64,000 bases of DNA from Mercenaria mercenaria (lineage: Eukaryota > Mollusca > Bivalvia > Venerida > Veneridae). The DNA lies in the NCBI RefSeq assembly GCF_021730395.1, contig NC_069366.1, positions 86,974,501 to 87,038,500 of the forward strand. The letters are read 5' to 3'. Shown here one piece after another: positions 1 through 14,000 of the stretch; position 1 is the first letter of the stretch, and each line of letters starts with the position of its first letter. A program made the translations under genes and the position numbers. Under the pieces are notes generated by a model that ran no database searches, was not told the origin of the DNA, and worked only from the letters and a program-made list of their open reading frames with translations.

Positions 1-1770
1 AGGAACATACTCTGTAAGCAGTTCTGTTAAATACACAGGTGCTCTGCCAATGTGACAGTTATACAAGAAAGAAAGGATCTTAAACTCAGTCCTTGCTTTC
101 ACCGGCAACCAATGTAAGTCATATGCTTGTTTGGAACTGTCAAATTTCGTCCTGTTAAGGACAAGTTTTGCATACTTGATTTGGAAAAGGTTGCATCTTA
201 TACGCACCTCACCGTTAGCTAAACCATACAGTATGAAATTGTAGTAATCCAGATGTGAAATAACTATATAATATATATAGACAAAACAAAAATTTCAGTT
301 GCTGCTCTGGTTAAATATTTTTGGATGTTCTTAGTTCGTAGGTAAGTCAACATAACTGTACGACATTTACGATTTACGTGCTCTTTAAAATTCAAAGTTT
401 CATCAAGAAATGCACCAAGTGTGCTTTCACGTTTAATATCATCACCAGCAATGTTAACCGAATTTGTAAAACATTTGTTCAATTGAAGTCTGCTACCAAA
501 CATAATAAATTCAGTTTTGGAAGTGTTCATTTTCAGTTTGTTTCTATTCATCCAGTCATTGATTGTAACTGCGCACCGTTCGAGGTCTCCGACCGCTTGT
601 GTTTCTACGGGAGCAGACGTGGGATGAAAGCTTTTATTTGCTATATGATCATCAGCAAAACCGTAGACTGATATGGATTTGGGAATTACATCAAAAGTAT
701 TCCAGCAAAGGTGAGATACAGTCACAGACCAAGGCAACTGCCTTGGGACACACTGCATTCAAGCTGGCGGTCTGATGAATATGCATTGTTGATATCAACC
801 TTACAAATACGAGGCCTTAAGTAGGAGTCTGCCCATTAAAGAGCTGTTTCACAGACACCATACTGTGATTTTAGGACATATAGCAGAATGACAGTGTCAA
901 ATGCCGCACATAAGTCATTTGCAACAAAGGCCGTGACTTCCTGTTTCTCCATACCACTTAGAAGATAATTAACCAACCGAAGCAGCGCAGACACACTGGA
1001 ATGATATGTCCTATAAGCAGACTGGTTCGTAGGCAAAAGACTGTTTTGATTTACATGTTTGTTTAATCTGTAAAGAACAGCTTTCTCAATAAGTTTTGAC
1101 AGAAATGATAAGTTACTCACAGGACGATAATTAGAAATCTCTAGTTCAAGGCCTGCTTTCTAACAACAGCTTGTTTGTATTTCACAGGAAAAACACCTTG
1201 TTGTAATGAGAGATTTACCAATTTAGTAATACTAGGTAGAAGTTCGTCTACAAGTGATTTCAGAATACATGTTGGCAAATATCCAGCTCTGGCAAATATC
1301 CAGTTCTGGTATTCAATTCCAGTAATTTTGTCTAAATTTTGCATATCCCTTACTTGCGGTTCAAAGTTTTGGTATTCACTTAGGAATTGACGTATTTTTG
1401 AGATTTTTTCCATGAAGAAGTCGCCAATGAATTACTAGACTCTCCTTGAGGCAGCGGGTTTTCAGATTTGGTACCAGTTAGTTCAGATACTATCCATACA
1501 GAGTCTTGGAATCACCTTTAGCGTTCTTTCACTGAGTGTGTTTCTCTTTTGACGTTTGATTTCCAAATTATCTTCGTTTCTTACTTATTTCGCTCAAACT
1601 TTCTAACCTGTTGTTTTAGACGCTGCAAATTTTCATTGAACCATGGTTTGGGTGCTCTCTGAGTTATAGTTTTCTCTTTTAGAGGATCGTGCTTATTCAG
1701 GATATCCTCCGATTTAAACTCATTCGCAAACTTGTTGATATTCTGTGAATCAGCGTTTTTTGAGCCTCAT
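1..1770 (-). mobile_element. LINE (jockey/CR1-like), reverse-transcriptase fragment running off the left edge
   Basis: Read on the - strand, 1770 down to 1 carries successive pieces of one non-LTR retrotransposon ORF2. In 5' to 3' order: the endonuclease-RT linker (APKPWFNENL near 1640), RT fingers and palm (SKLIEKAVLYRLNKHV, SAYRTYHSS near 1000-1090), the catalytic YGFADDH box near 660, WMNRNKLKMNTSKTEF near 530-560, and a thumb-side HWLPVKA-like segment near 100. The pieces lie in different frames with stops between them, so the copy is dead. The element's 3' end lies left of the window. The 5' truncation point is uncertain, about 1750-1790. The clade is given only as jockey/CR1-like because there is no endonuclease to type it. 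Confidence 0.85.
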
Positions 1771-1977
1771 TTAAAAGAAAAAAAATCTTGAGACTAAGCC
1801 TAAGGTTAGCCTCCAACATGCAGATTATTATAGTTTGATAATTTACCCGTTCGTGTACCTTTAAAAGATTATGATTGTTTTTATCAGCATGTGAATACTG
1901 CATGTAATCAAGGACAAGAGTTTATAAATGATAAAACCAGCGATAGAAGTGGATATCTGAACACAGGGAGAGTTAAA

Positions 1978-2005
1978 ATGTCGACACAAAAAGCGTACGG
2001 GAAAG
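1978..2005 (+). CDS. GSTO: GSTO coding exon 1
   Basis: Encodes MSTQKAYGK plus the first base of a Gly codon, then gtaaat donor at 2006. It is too short to find without the downstream exons. It is supported because its phase-1 end joins the GG of exon 2 to give the conserved G-S-E-F start of the omega fold. Confidence 0.88.
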
Positions 2006-5000
2006 GTAAATTATTTACATTAATTCATATACAGCAATTGTTTTATACAATATGACTATTCATTGTTATTTCAAATCCGACTCATTTTTTTTACATCTTT
2101 ATACCGACACATGCTAAGAGGCTGAGAACTATGGAGTAACTTGCTAACTTATTTCCTCTATATTAACTAGGTTGACAAAGTTATAAGGTGCACCTTATAA
2201 CTATTAGTTATAAGTCACTTTAAGTGGAGTTAAATATATTTTTCAAGAGTATTACGAAAAAGTAAAATGGTAGAAGAAGTAGTTCTAACAATGTCAAAAA
2301 GATAACTTAAACATAAATAACCCCAATTTTTTGAAATGGTCAAGTCAAGTCAAAATATTTATTGGCATAAACATAAATTATATACATGTTTTTCGCCAAA
2401 AGCTATCATTTGGCGGTTTGCTTAACAGAGGTGAATTGAAAAGCATGACAAATTATAACAAACGTGGCAATACTATCGATAGCATGAAAATTAGAAAGAT
2501 ACCAATGTATGTACCGTATTAAGTCATATTAAGTTAAATTCATTAAAATTAAAATTAATACACAATGCATCATATATCGTTACTCATCGAACAGTATAAT
2601 AACTTTACAGTATATATTAAAGTTAAGTACATCAAACATTATCATTTCTAGCCTTCATAGCAAGATAAACAAACGCGAGCTTAACTAGACCAGATTTTTT
2701 TTGACGTAGACATCAGTTGTCTAAATTTTGCCATATTTGGCCATATATAATATCTATTCAAAAGATTTGATCGCAGAAATGGTAATATTTAAAGGAAGAG
2801 AGCATTGTAGTAATTGTTGTAGATATTAATGATATTTAGCAATTTGTACGCACTATTTCAATATTCAGCTTAAATAGTAAATAAAAATAGTTACGGTTGT
2901 AGTCCGAAATATTAGCAAGAAGTAAGTGAGATAAGGAGAAAGAAGTGATTACATTCTAACTGAAAACGAAGTAGGTCTGCAACTTTTAATGAATATGTAA
3001 GAAATCATATGACTTTTCTTACATTTTAATGCTTTGTGTTTCAGGGAGCGAGTTCCCGGCTCTACAACCCGGAAAGCTGCGGTTGTACAGTATGAGATTT
3101 TGTCCGTACGCTCAAAGGGCCCTTATTCTACTGATTCACAGAAATATAGAGTAAATATTTACACATAAAATGAAGGTTGCATATAATATTTTATGGAATT
3201 TCATTTGCTAAAATCATTCAGATTTTGTATATTGTTTTACCATATCTTGAAAGTATATAAGCTTTTATATTTTGGCCGACCGCCTGTACCCAAAGCTTTT
3301 ATTGCATTGTCGAAGAATAAGTGTCACAGATGTTTGATATACAATGTATATCTTTAATTGAATTTCATGCCCTTGTACGTGCAGTCAAGAGGGCAGTGGA
3401 AGACGGCTATTATATACATTTAACTATACTGAAAAGGAGGAAGTCCCTAGACTCCACCTCCCTTCTTCATCGCGATGACATTATTTGAGCCGTGCCATGG
3501 GAAAACCAACATAGTGGGTGTGAGACCAGCATGGATCCAGACCAGCCTGCGCATCCGCGCAGTCTGGTCAGGATCCATGCTGTTCGCTTTCAAAGTCTAT
3601 TGCAATTATAGAAACTGTTAGCGAATAGCATGGAGCCTGACCAGACTGCGCGGATGCGCAGGCTGGTCTGGATCCTTGCTGGTCGCATACCCACTATGTT
3701 GGTTTTCCCATGGCGCGGCTCATTTATAGTCCTGGCTGGAACTTGAGTTGACTGTGACCACTGACCTCGGTTGTCAGAATATTGCAAACCGCCGCTAAAC
3801 CATGTGTTGTAAATGTAGCGGAAGAGAAAAAAAAACTTTATATCCCGCTGATAAAATAATCACTGCTGGAATTTTATATAATTTTGAGACAGCAGTTCAG
3901 TTTTTGTTCGCGCTTTAGCGAGAGAAACATGCCGTTTTAAAGTTAGAGTCAATAGGTTGATCGATTATTAAAGTAAAAAATTGTTTCTTGATTTGTTTCT
4001 TGGATATTGGTGGAATGTTTGTGGTGTGTGTTTGATCTAGGTGTAAATAGTATGTCACCATGCTTAAGTATATAATGTATATACAGTGAAAAATATACAT
4101 AAAAATTACAACACACACACACACGCAAACACGCACACGCACGCACGCATGCACACACAAATAAATAAGAAAGAAAACAATATAGTGCTAGTTTCCAAGG
4201 TAAAGATTAGCCATAGTCAGGCGGCGCAAACTACCTCCCTAACCGTTGGTAACGCCTCGCGTCTTGACATCCGTAAGTAAACTAGAGGTTTTCCTCACAT
4301 GAAAAAAAATCGGTTTCGAACGCACGGTAGTAAGAACAAAAAAAAACCAAACTTTATTTTCAGATTTGAAGTAGTCAATATCAATCTAAAGCAAAAGCCA
4401 GAATGGTTTCTAGAATTGGCCCCACTTGGCACAGTTCCAGTGATTCAAAAAGATGACATTGTTGTGTACGACTCTCCTATTGTATGCCAATATCTCGATG
4501 AAACTTACCCGGGTGAAAAGCTAACGCCAATCGATCCTTTGCAGAAAGCAAAAGATGCCATGTTGCTAGAAAAGTTTTCAAAGGTAAGCATTCTGCTTCT
4601 TTCGTAAGCGTTCACTAAAGTCCGTCCCACCTATCTGGTTAACATCATTTTTAAAATTATGATATGCGTTATGATGCCCTAAAATATGTTTTTATATAGC
4701 GCAGATCATATCTCTAGGCACTTTTTTCATTTTTCAAAAAAAAATTTTTTTGAAGTTGATATGTTCAATTTTGTATTTTTCTGCATAGACCGTAATGCTA
4801 AATGACGTCGCGTCGCTTCTTGTATGCAAACAATATGGCGGCGCCCTGTAATACTTTTTTTAGGGGACAACTCAAAATTATCGACGTTTAAATGTATTAG
4901 AAAATAAAACTCGGACTGAGTTCACTCTGTATTGCTAAAAAAGTCTCACTGTTGTTTTATGAATTCAAATAAATGTTATTAATAAAAGATGATACGGGGA

Positions 5001-8000
5001 ACAACTGGCATGTTTAACTTCCAGTGTTACAGAGTAATTTAAACATATTTTTGATGTTTGAGTATTAATCGTTAGTAGATCAAAATGTTTTAAGAGCTTC
5101 CCAAAATTTGGGCCGATTTTAAGATTAATGTTACCCGTAAAGCAGAAAAAGGTAGAATATCTTACCCGTTCTCATGCCCAGCTTAATTTTCCCTCGTGCG
5201 TATCTGGGTCGCCAGCATTTGCGTTATGAATTGTTTTTATTTTTTAAAATACTTAAATATAACTTGCCTAGATCTACCTGCATATTAATAAAAAGACATA
5301 TCTTAGATGATAGCGCTTTGAACATTCTCATGAACAGAATACGGACAAGATTCCCGATTTCCGGGATAAACCAATTGACATAGTGGAAGAAACACTGGTA
5401 TTTATAGTTCCGAATTTAATAGCGGATATCAGTTACTTGATATTTTTATCATGAAGTTTGTCTTGATAACTTTGTCATTTAATTTTTTTTTTTTGTAAAA
5501 TTCTAAAATAAATACTGAATACATAGATCGTCGGCCGGCGTCAAAAATCTCGTTTCTTAACTTTTAGGATATACAAAGCAATCCTTTTTTCATGACAACA
5601 CGTGCTTTAAGTAAAAATAGCATTATCGGTTAGGCCTGTACTTAAATTATCGCACATATACGAGATTTTAGCATGACATAATCGTAATAAATTGAAATTT
5701 TCGGGATGTAAGATATGGATATGTAAGTCAAGGTAGCCGGCTTTGATAAACTGTATTATAAAGGATCATTATTTTAGTTAAATAAATTACATTTCTTGTG
5801 ATTAATTATTTAAGATCTTTTCGTGATTTACCTATTTATTTCGCCGTATTTACTCGCTCATATCATATCGGCCGATATTGTGTTTAGTTATCAACAAATG
5901 ATAAAGTAAACATATACAAAGAAATTATGTCAGGTGAAATTTGTAACATTGAAAGCATAGTTAACAGCATAATTCAGGCTGAGACAGAGTTAGATTCTGG
6001 AATACAAGAAATATCCGACATTTTGTATAGTAAAACGTTTAATATTTTTGGGGAAACTAAAGTAATAAATAGTTCTAAGGGTTATTGTAGCAGAAAGTTT
6101 AAAAGTACATGGTTTAATGAAGAGTGTGAAAATGCAAGGCGCGATTTAAAATATGCTAATAAAATATATTCTAAATGCAATTCACAGCAAAATAGGGAAA
6201 TACTAGTTACCCAAAGGCGTCTCTACAGAATAGCTAAAAGACGGGCTCGCACCAAATTTCATATTAATCAGAAAAAGAAAATGCATTTGTTAGCTAGTGA
6301 AAATCCGCAGAAATTTTGGAAAGAAATTAAGAAACTGAGAAAACAAAATGTTAAAAACGAATAATCACTAGACCAATTTTATAATCATTTTAAAGATATT
6401 TATTCAAAAGATGATGTATTCACAAATATAAATGTTGAAGAGAATTTGAGTAGTGATGAGATAAATGTTTAAATTAGAACAGTTAGATTGTGATTTTTGT
6501 GTTGATGATGTTATAAAGGCCATTTCTTCCTTAAAGAGAGGGAAAAGTGCTGGTGTTGACAAGCTCATCCCTGAAATATTCATAGAAAACAAGACTGTCA
6601 TAGCGCCTGTTTTGTGTAAGTTGTTCAATCATATATTTAATACATGCACCTATCCGGAATCTTGGTGTAAAGGTATTGTAGTGCCAGTACCTAAAAAGGG
6701 CAATTTAAACGATGTAAATAATTATAGGGGCATTACTCTAACAAGTATATTTTCTAAGATTTTTTCTATAATGTTAGATATGCGACTGCGCAAATGGGCT
6801 GAAGACAATGAATTACTGAACGAATTTCAATACGGCTTTAGAAAAGATAGAAGTACTGTAGACTGTATTTTTGCTCTTTGTTCTATTATTGATAAAATAA
6901 TTAAACATGAAAAGAAAAAGGTTTATGCATCGTTCATAGATTTCCAAAAATGTTTTGATATGATATACAGGAATGGTATTTGGTTTAAATTGCTAAAAGA
7001 TGGCGTGTCTTCCAAAGTGGTATCTATGTTGCGAAGTATGTACAATTGTGTTAAATCTTGTGTGAAAGCAAATGGGTCTCTTTCTGATTATTTTGACAGT
7101 TATATGGGCGTAAAACAAGGGGAACCACTCTCACCTCTTTTGTTTATTTTTTTCGTAAATGACATGTATGAAAATTTGCAAAATGATAATAATGAGGCCT
7201 TCACCTTGGATGAATTACAAATATACCTCTTATTGTTTGCAGACGATACTGCTTTATTTTCATATTCTAAGGAAGGCCTACAATTGTTACTTAACCAACT
7301 GCATACTTATTGTAACAAATGGGGCATAACTGTAAATGTTGATAAAGCAGTCGTTATGGTGTTTAAGTCTGGTAACAGATTAGAGAATGTAGAATTGTAT
7401 TATAATAATGAACAATTAAAAGTTGTTAAGGTATTTACATATTTAGGTGTTACGTTGTCGTCGAATGGAAACTATTTTCAAGCTCAAAAATCATTGTCTA
7501 ACCAAGCATTGAAGGCGTTATATTCTTTGAATACATTGTTTGATAAAGTTTCTTTGAATGTTGAAGAAAAGGTAAAACTTTTTGATTGCATGATTTTACC
7601 AATTCTGTCTTACGGATCAGAGATTTGGGGATTTCATAAAGCACCTGATATAGAAAAAATTCACCTCAAATTTTTGAAACAGATTCTCGGTGTACGACAA
7701 CAGACAACGACTTCAGCAGTTTTAGGTGAATTTGGCAGATTTCCTTTGTCAGTCCTGTGTAAAGTTAGAATTATTAAGTATTGGTACAGGATTACGAAAT
7801 CTCCAAACTCTTTATTACATAAATTGATGTTTTTAACCAATGCTAATGGAATATTAGTGAATAGTTGGTCAAAAAATGTGAAAAGTTTGCTGTCTGATCT
7901 AGGATTTTCCTACTTATGGAATCATAATAATATTAGTATTGTTCAAATAAATGCAGTAATACAAAGAATATTTGATCATTATTTACAGCAGTGGCATTCA

Positions 8001-11000
8001 GTACATTTTCAAAATTAGAAAGTTATAATGTCTTTAAAAATGATTTTTGTCAAGAAAAATACTTATCATATATTGATAACATAAAATATAGAACAGCTTT
8101 ATCTAGATTCAGATGCTCTGCGCATAAGTTGGCAATTGAAGAAGGAAGATTCAGAAATATTGAGAGGAGTCAGCGATTATGTACAAAATGTAATATGCAA
8201 CAAATTGAAAATGAATATCATTTCTTATTGGTTTGTCCTTTTTATTATGATTTAAGGAAACAGTATTTGCCAAAATATTACTGTGTATGGCCTAGTGTTC
8301 ATAAATTCAAATCTATTATGAGCTTAACTCAAAGAAGTAAGCTTCTAAATTTAGGAAAATACATTTACTTCGCAACGCTTAAAAGAAATGAAGCAGTTGG
8401 GTAGCTACTTTTTTGCTAATAGTATTGTAATGAATGAAATGTTCTTGCTTGTTTGTATATTTATTCATAATGCTTAATATGTTTATAATTAATTGTACAT
8501 TCCACTCATACCATATATGACTCTTTTTTTTCTGTAATATGTGTATGTACCGCCACATTGTAACTGGCGATGAACATGTATATGTTTTTGCCGAATAAAC
8601 TTTGATTTGACTTTTGACTATCAACAAATGATCAGAGTGTCTTTATCGTCATCGGCATGTTTATAGCTTCCTAAAGTAAAGTCTTTAATAAAGTTTTGTA
8701 TTTTGTTACATGTTGAAAATCATTTTTGATAGGAGATGTCAATTATCGGCGGTCATTTAGAATTAGGTCTTTTGATATGTAATTATCTTACAAAACAATT
8801 GCCTTAGAATAAAGAGTTCGTCATTTTGTTCAAACAAACAATAAGAACCAATCAAGCTTAGATTATTGACTTATGTTCATGTATGATATGTAGATATAGA
8901 GCTGGCTACCTAGACCTTTAGACTAAAGGTTCAGGTAGAACCGGCTACCTAGCCACTGCCAAATTGAAAACTGAGGATCTTTCATAGTATCAATAGAGGT
9001 CTGAAAGTTCATTATTATGATAGTAACTGTTATGCCTAAGTTCTTGCAAAAATATTACTCATTTGTGTTTTACAACTTGCTTTCCTTATATTATATAAAG
9101 ATTGCCCTCTTTTCGAGATCATTGAGAGATAATAAAATCTGGAAAGTAGATCCCTCGGAAGCATCGAGAACAATGCAAACAGTGAAAATTGCAGACTCGG
9201 TTTGATTGAGTCTGTTCATGAGCAGTAATGGAAAATACAGCACTGCCCACGTCCCCTAGTACCGGCTTAAGCAGCATTCAATCTTCAAATCTAAATGAGT
9301 TGAAATCAATGATCCCGAAGGACCAGAAAATATAACAACACTGAGATGAAGTCGGGGCGACTTTTAACACCCGCTGTTGTGAAGTAAATAAAACACGGAT
9401 TACCACTGTATGTGTAATGTCGGTTCGTAAATGTGACTTTTGATACATATGTTTTATAGTTCTATTCAGTCTATAATTCATGAAGGTCGAAATATCTACC
9501 AAAAAAAAAATTTCATATTAATGCATGTACAAATATTATCCTTCATATTCAAAAGAACCCGATTACGTTTAACCTGGTAAACCTGTTTGCATGGGTATCT
9601 GGAAGGCGGTACACGATGTTGAAAGTTGAGACTTTGATGGTGAAAAGCCGAACCTTCAATGATGAAAAGTCCAAAATACAATGATGAAAAGTCGAATGTT
9701 TGATGGTGAAAACTCGAATCTACGATGATGAAAACTCGAAACTACGATAGTGGAAAGTCGAAACTAAGATGCTAAAAAGTCGAAACCGCGAAACCACGAT
9801 GGCGAAAATACGAAATGATTTCGACTTTCAGCATCATAGTTTCGTGGTTTCGACTTTTAAACATCGTAGTCTCGTTCTGACGTTGCTTCGAGCTCACATA
9901 CGTTATGAGGCGATGGCCCTGCCGGAACACCGTGCGTAGACATCATGCGCGGATCCAGCCATTTTTCTCAAGTGGTGTTCCGACCGAACCCTTACCATGG
10001 CAAACATGTGTCTGTTTATATTTAATAATTTGAGGTTATTTATGTGGATGTTAGCCGTTTACAAATAACGAGTTGTCAATAAGTATTTGTTGAACAGGCT
10101 AAAAGAGGAAATAGCGGGGCATACTCCCCCTGAATATTTTGAAATTCAGCGTTTCATTTCCTGCATTCTGGGACGTTTTAGAAGCATTTAATAACATCTT
10201 TTCCATTGCCATTGTATATACAATATACCCCTTATTTTCACATTTTTATGAGCTCACCTGTTAAATTAAAAGGTAGAATTATTCGTATCTTTGAGATAAT
10301 TAACATAAATATGAATCAGCGCTCTACGTGAAGCAGCCCCATACACTTTGAATGCGGTCCCTAATGTTGCCTTTTCGAAAAATCATTATCTTTCCTTCTT
10401 CTCTTCTTTCCTTTTTTTTTTAGGATTTTCCAAGGGGTCCGGACTACCGGACCCTCCCCCTCTGGATCCGCGCATAGTTAAGCTTACCTGAACCGCGCAT
10501 AGTTAAGCTTACCTTTTTTACCATAAAAGCAAAATTTCGGCTCCATTTACACAATTTGGTAAAATTATTTTTTTTTCGAAATTGTGACTTTAGAGCGGTA
10601 TATTTACACAGGACAAAAATTTGACAATATTAAAACTATAGAATTATAAATTCTTTTCAACTTTCAAAACCCTTAGAGATGTTTAAATGATGTAGATCTA
10701 CATTCTAAATCGATCTGGCTCTATAGCATTTGACCCGCGATTCACGCTCTGAACATTACGGATTTATAGTTGGCAGGGGCGTAGCTGGCTTTTTCATCCT
10801 GAACAAAAGTTTGTGACCACGGGAAGACGTAGCCATATGCCTTTGCTTTTTTATCGTTAAATTTGTTTTATCAGTTGTCACAAGTTCAAACGAAGATGGA
10901 ATGCAGACGGAGAGAACTTTGCTTTGCTTTAAGTCACGATCTAGTATCTCGGAAGTGAAGCCGTTGATCCCATCTTATTTTTAAATACACTTCATGTGTG

Positions 11001-14000
11001 TGTGTGTGTGTGTGTGTTGTTTTTTTTTTGTTGTTTTTTTTTTTCATCACGTTTCCTTAAAAACTCTTTCGATTTCGCTAATGCACGGGATCCCTCTCAC
11101 ATGCAGTCGACAAAATTTTGCCTCTTTGCCTCACAGGATCTCTCTTAACTCCCTTTACCCGGCACGGGAACCCTCTCTGACACAATTTTCTATCAGCACC
11201 GGCGCCCTCTCAATTTAACTTCAATGTTACAATTATGAGATTATATTCATATTTTTTAAAAGTTGCACAATAATGCAGACTTACAAGTGTGGCCCCTCTT
11301 TGTATCAAATCAAATTATACAAATTCTAGTTTAAGTGATTTAAGGATCATTCTAATATTTTTAACATTTTCTTTTTATAAACATAGAAGGATTTTACCGT
11401 GAAGTGTTTTGCCGATTGAAACATGTTTCACAAAATGACCTACTTTTGGTAATGCGTCCATTTACGCCTAAAAAGGATTCCAGATTGAAATCCCTTCAAT
11501 GGAAATAGATTTTAGTTTTGCCTGCTTTGTGGGCAAATAAAACTTTTTTTTCCGTTCATATGCGTCGTAATTAGGCCCTAATCATCTCTCTTATCTCACT
11601 GGTCAGGATAAGGCGGACCCGATGATGCCATTTTCAAATTTGGTGCCATAATATTTAGTGCAGGGTTAAAAAGCGCTTATAAAATGTTAACTACAAGCTG
11701 CAAGCAATGTCTATTTTCCGACATTAACAAAGTTGCAGGGCGATATTTTGCGGGGCCGTGGTATACGAGCGAGATAATAAGTAAACTACTGGTATCTGTT
11801 TTTATCAATCATGCAAATAAAATTAATAAGCTCTAATTACATGTTCAATACGGATTTTTAGATTATCATAAGCTCCTTTTTAGAGAGTAAACGCCAATGG
11901 CGGCCGATTTTTTACAACAGTGAGCTGCCGATGGAAAAATATATGTGGCATTCATTTAGCAATTCGAGTACTTAGAGAAAAATCCTTCAAATTCTCGAGG
12001 GTGACTTTTTTGTAGTTTAACTAACGCTATTTACTTTACCGATAGCTGCTCCAGTTTTGCCACCGTGCATCCAAGTTGATGTTAACCGATGCCGATGGAA
12101 TGGGACAGACTTCAAATGTAGATATGCAGAAAACGAACAAAAAGGAACAAAAACAATAAAGCAAAAGGAAAAAAAACCTTTAAACATAATATCTACTGAA
12201 AGTAAAGAAATGTTGTGTTTTTTAACAGATACATAGATTCTAAATTATGGAGTACCAAAGCTACTGTTTCATATCATTAAATTGTTCTTTCATTTCTCCT
12301 ACAATAATGTTCCATGTTCATTGTTTATGTTCAAGTTAATTGTAATATTTCGGCTTTCTACATTTACAAATATTCGCCAGAACCGTATATAAAGCACTCA
12401 GTGTAGAGATTTATGAGAAATAAGCTTACATGAAATATTTTCTGACGATTTTTCGAAAAATGTTTTGAATTTACGGCAATATTATCGTATGAATAAATAA
12501 AGTTTGAAATATAGGTAGATAATATAGTTTCAAAAGAACATGGAAATTTTGGGCTGTACAAGTTAACCCGTTTAAATGTAATTTAAAACTTCAAATGTGA
12601 TTTTCTCAAAATAGAAAAAAGTCATACGAGTTTGTAGAATTATAGCGACGAATTATTAGCTTACATATAAGATTTCATAAAAAAACGTGTCTAGAGTTTA
12701 AAGGCATTCTGTCTATTATGTTTCCAAGAAACTTTGAGTTTACTTGCATGCCAATCTGACTAAAGTACATCTCCTATATTACGCTACGCATAGGATCTGA
12801 AAACGACCTATTCATTGCCTCGTTCTGACGGCTCTTTCGCTAGCCATTCAGAGCCTAGCTTACAACATCTTGCAAATCTACATGTAGCATTGACTTTTGA
12901 TATTTACAATTCTTATGTCGTAATGTATCAGATAGCCAGTTAGCTCAGTCGGTAGGCCACTTGCTTTGTAAACGAGAGGTCCCGGGTTCGAGTCCTGGAA
13001 TAACCGCATATTTTTCTTATCCTTTGACAATCGAACAAGTCGTCTGATTGGATAACATAAAAATAGCAATAATGGAAATCCAAAATATACAGAAGACGAA
13101 TGTGAACGGGTCGTTCTCAGATCTTCGTTTAGAAGATCAAGTACTTTAGTCAGATTGCTTGCATGCTAAACTTTTATATGTAATGGGACAAAATGTTGGC
13201 AAAATAACCTGCTATATGAGGTCACCTTACGATGCAGAAACTTTCTGTGAGTTTGAAAGCATTCTGTTGATTTTGAGAAACATGCTTATATGCAAAACAT
13301 GCACTGAATTTCATACTGGTCGGCGACCCAGAATTTCGGACGACCCAGAAAATCGAACAGTCGCGTAAACGCTTATTTTGGCGTAATATTTGATCATTTC
13401 TTGACAAGTACATAGACGTTTGCATTATGTGCAACATCATCTGCAACAATTGCAAATCAGTAAGTTAAACTTTCAAAAATGGAATATTTGCATTTGTTAC
13501 GAAATGTTGTGACAGCTTTCACAGGGGGAAGCTGCATGTGCTTTCAGTGCGCATGCGCATACATGTTTTGATGTCCCTACATTATTCAAGAGGAACTCAG
13601 CTACAATCTGCTAAATGCCGACGAGAAAATTGTGTGTTATAAAACAAGTATCAATGTTTTCCCATTAATACCACGGGTTAAACCAAATTGTTTTACCTAA
13701 AATTTTGTGTCGTATGTAGGCCAGCTGGATTTTTCAAACTCACAGCAGCATGAAACATTTACAGTTGAATGTAAACAAGGTTAACAATACTTAAAATGTC
13801 TTTTTATCATTAAAACCGACCTAAACGTGATTCTGTCAAACAGAAGTGATGATAATTAGTATTTTCCTACTGTCCGATTTCTGGGTCCTGCAACACGCTG
13901 AAGACGTTAAATTCACGTACCCTCTTTCGGGCCTCAGTGACGTGTTCAGTTTATTTTTATATACAAACAAATTTGTGTTTAGCGACACCGAAGAACTGAA

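Larger units (their letters stand above)
5903..8618 (+). mobile_element. LINE (jockey/I-like non-LTR retrotransposon), 5'-truncated, inserted in GSTO intron 3
   Basis: A 2.7-kb non-LTR retrotransposon copy flanked by perfect 14-bp target-site duplications. It starts within ORF2, downstream of where the endonuclease would be, so it is 5'-truncated by incomplete reverse transcription. It contains the linker, the whole RT domain and a Cys/His C-terminal region, then a short 3' UTR and a tail TTTGATTTGACTTTTGAC, with no poly(A). It is in sense orientation to GSTO. One stop (6362-6364) and two frameshifts (about 6465 and about 7990-8018) break ORF2, so the copy is recent but inactive. Confidence 0.95.

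Noticed and set aside
3915-4160. Cys/Val-rich frames on the - strand
   Set aside because: They read an (AC)n microsatellite.
4299-4607. GST-like ORF with its own start at 4299
   Set aside because: The first 22 codons are intron sequence before the tttcag acceptor; the true exon begins at 4364 and joins exon 2 in phase.
12935-13006. Functional tRNA-Thr gene
   Set aside because: The D stem and acceptor stem do not pair, so it is listed as a degenerate tRNA-like sequence.
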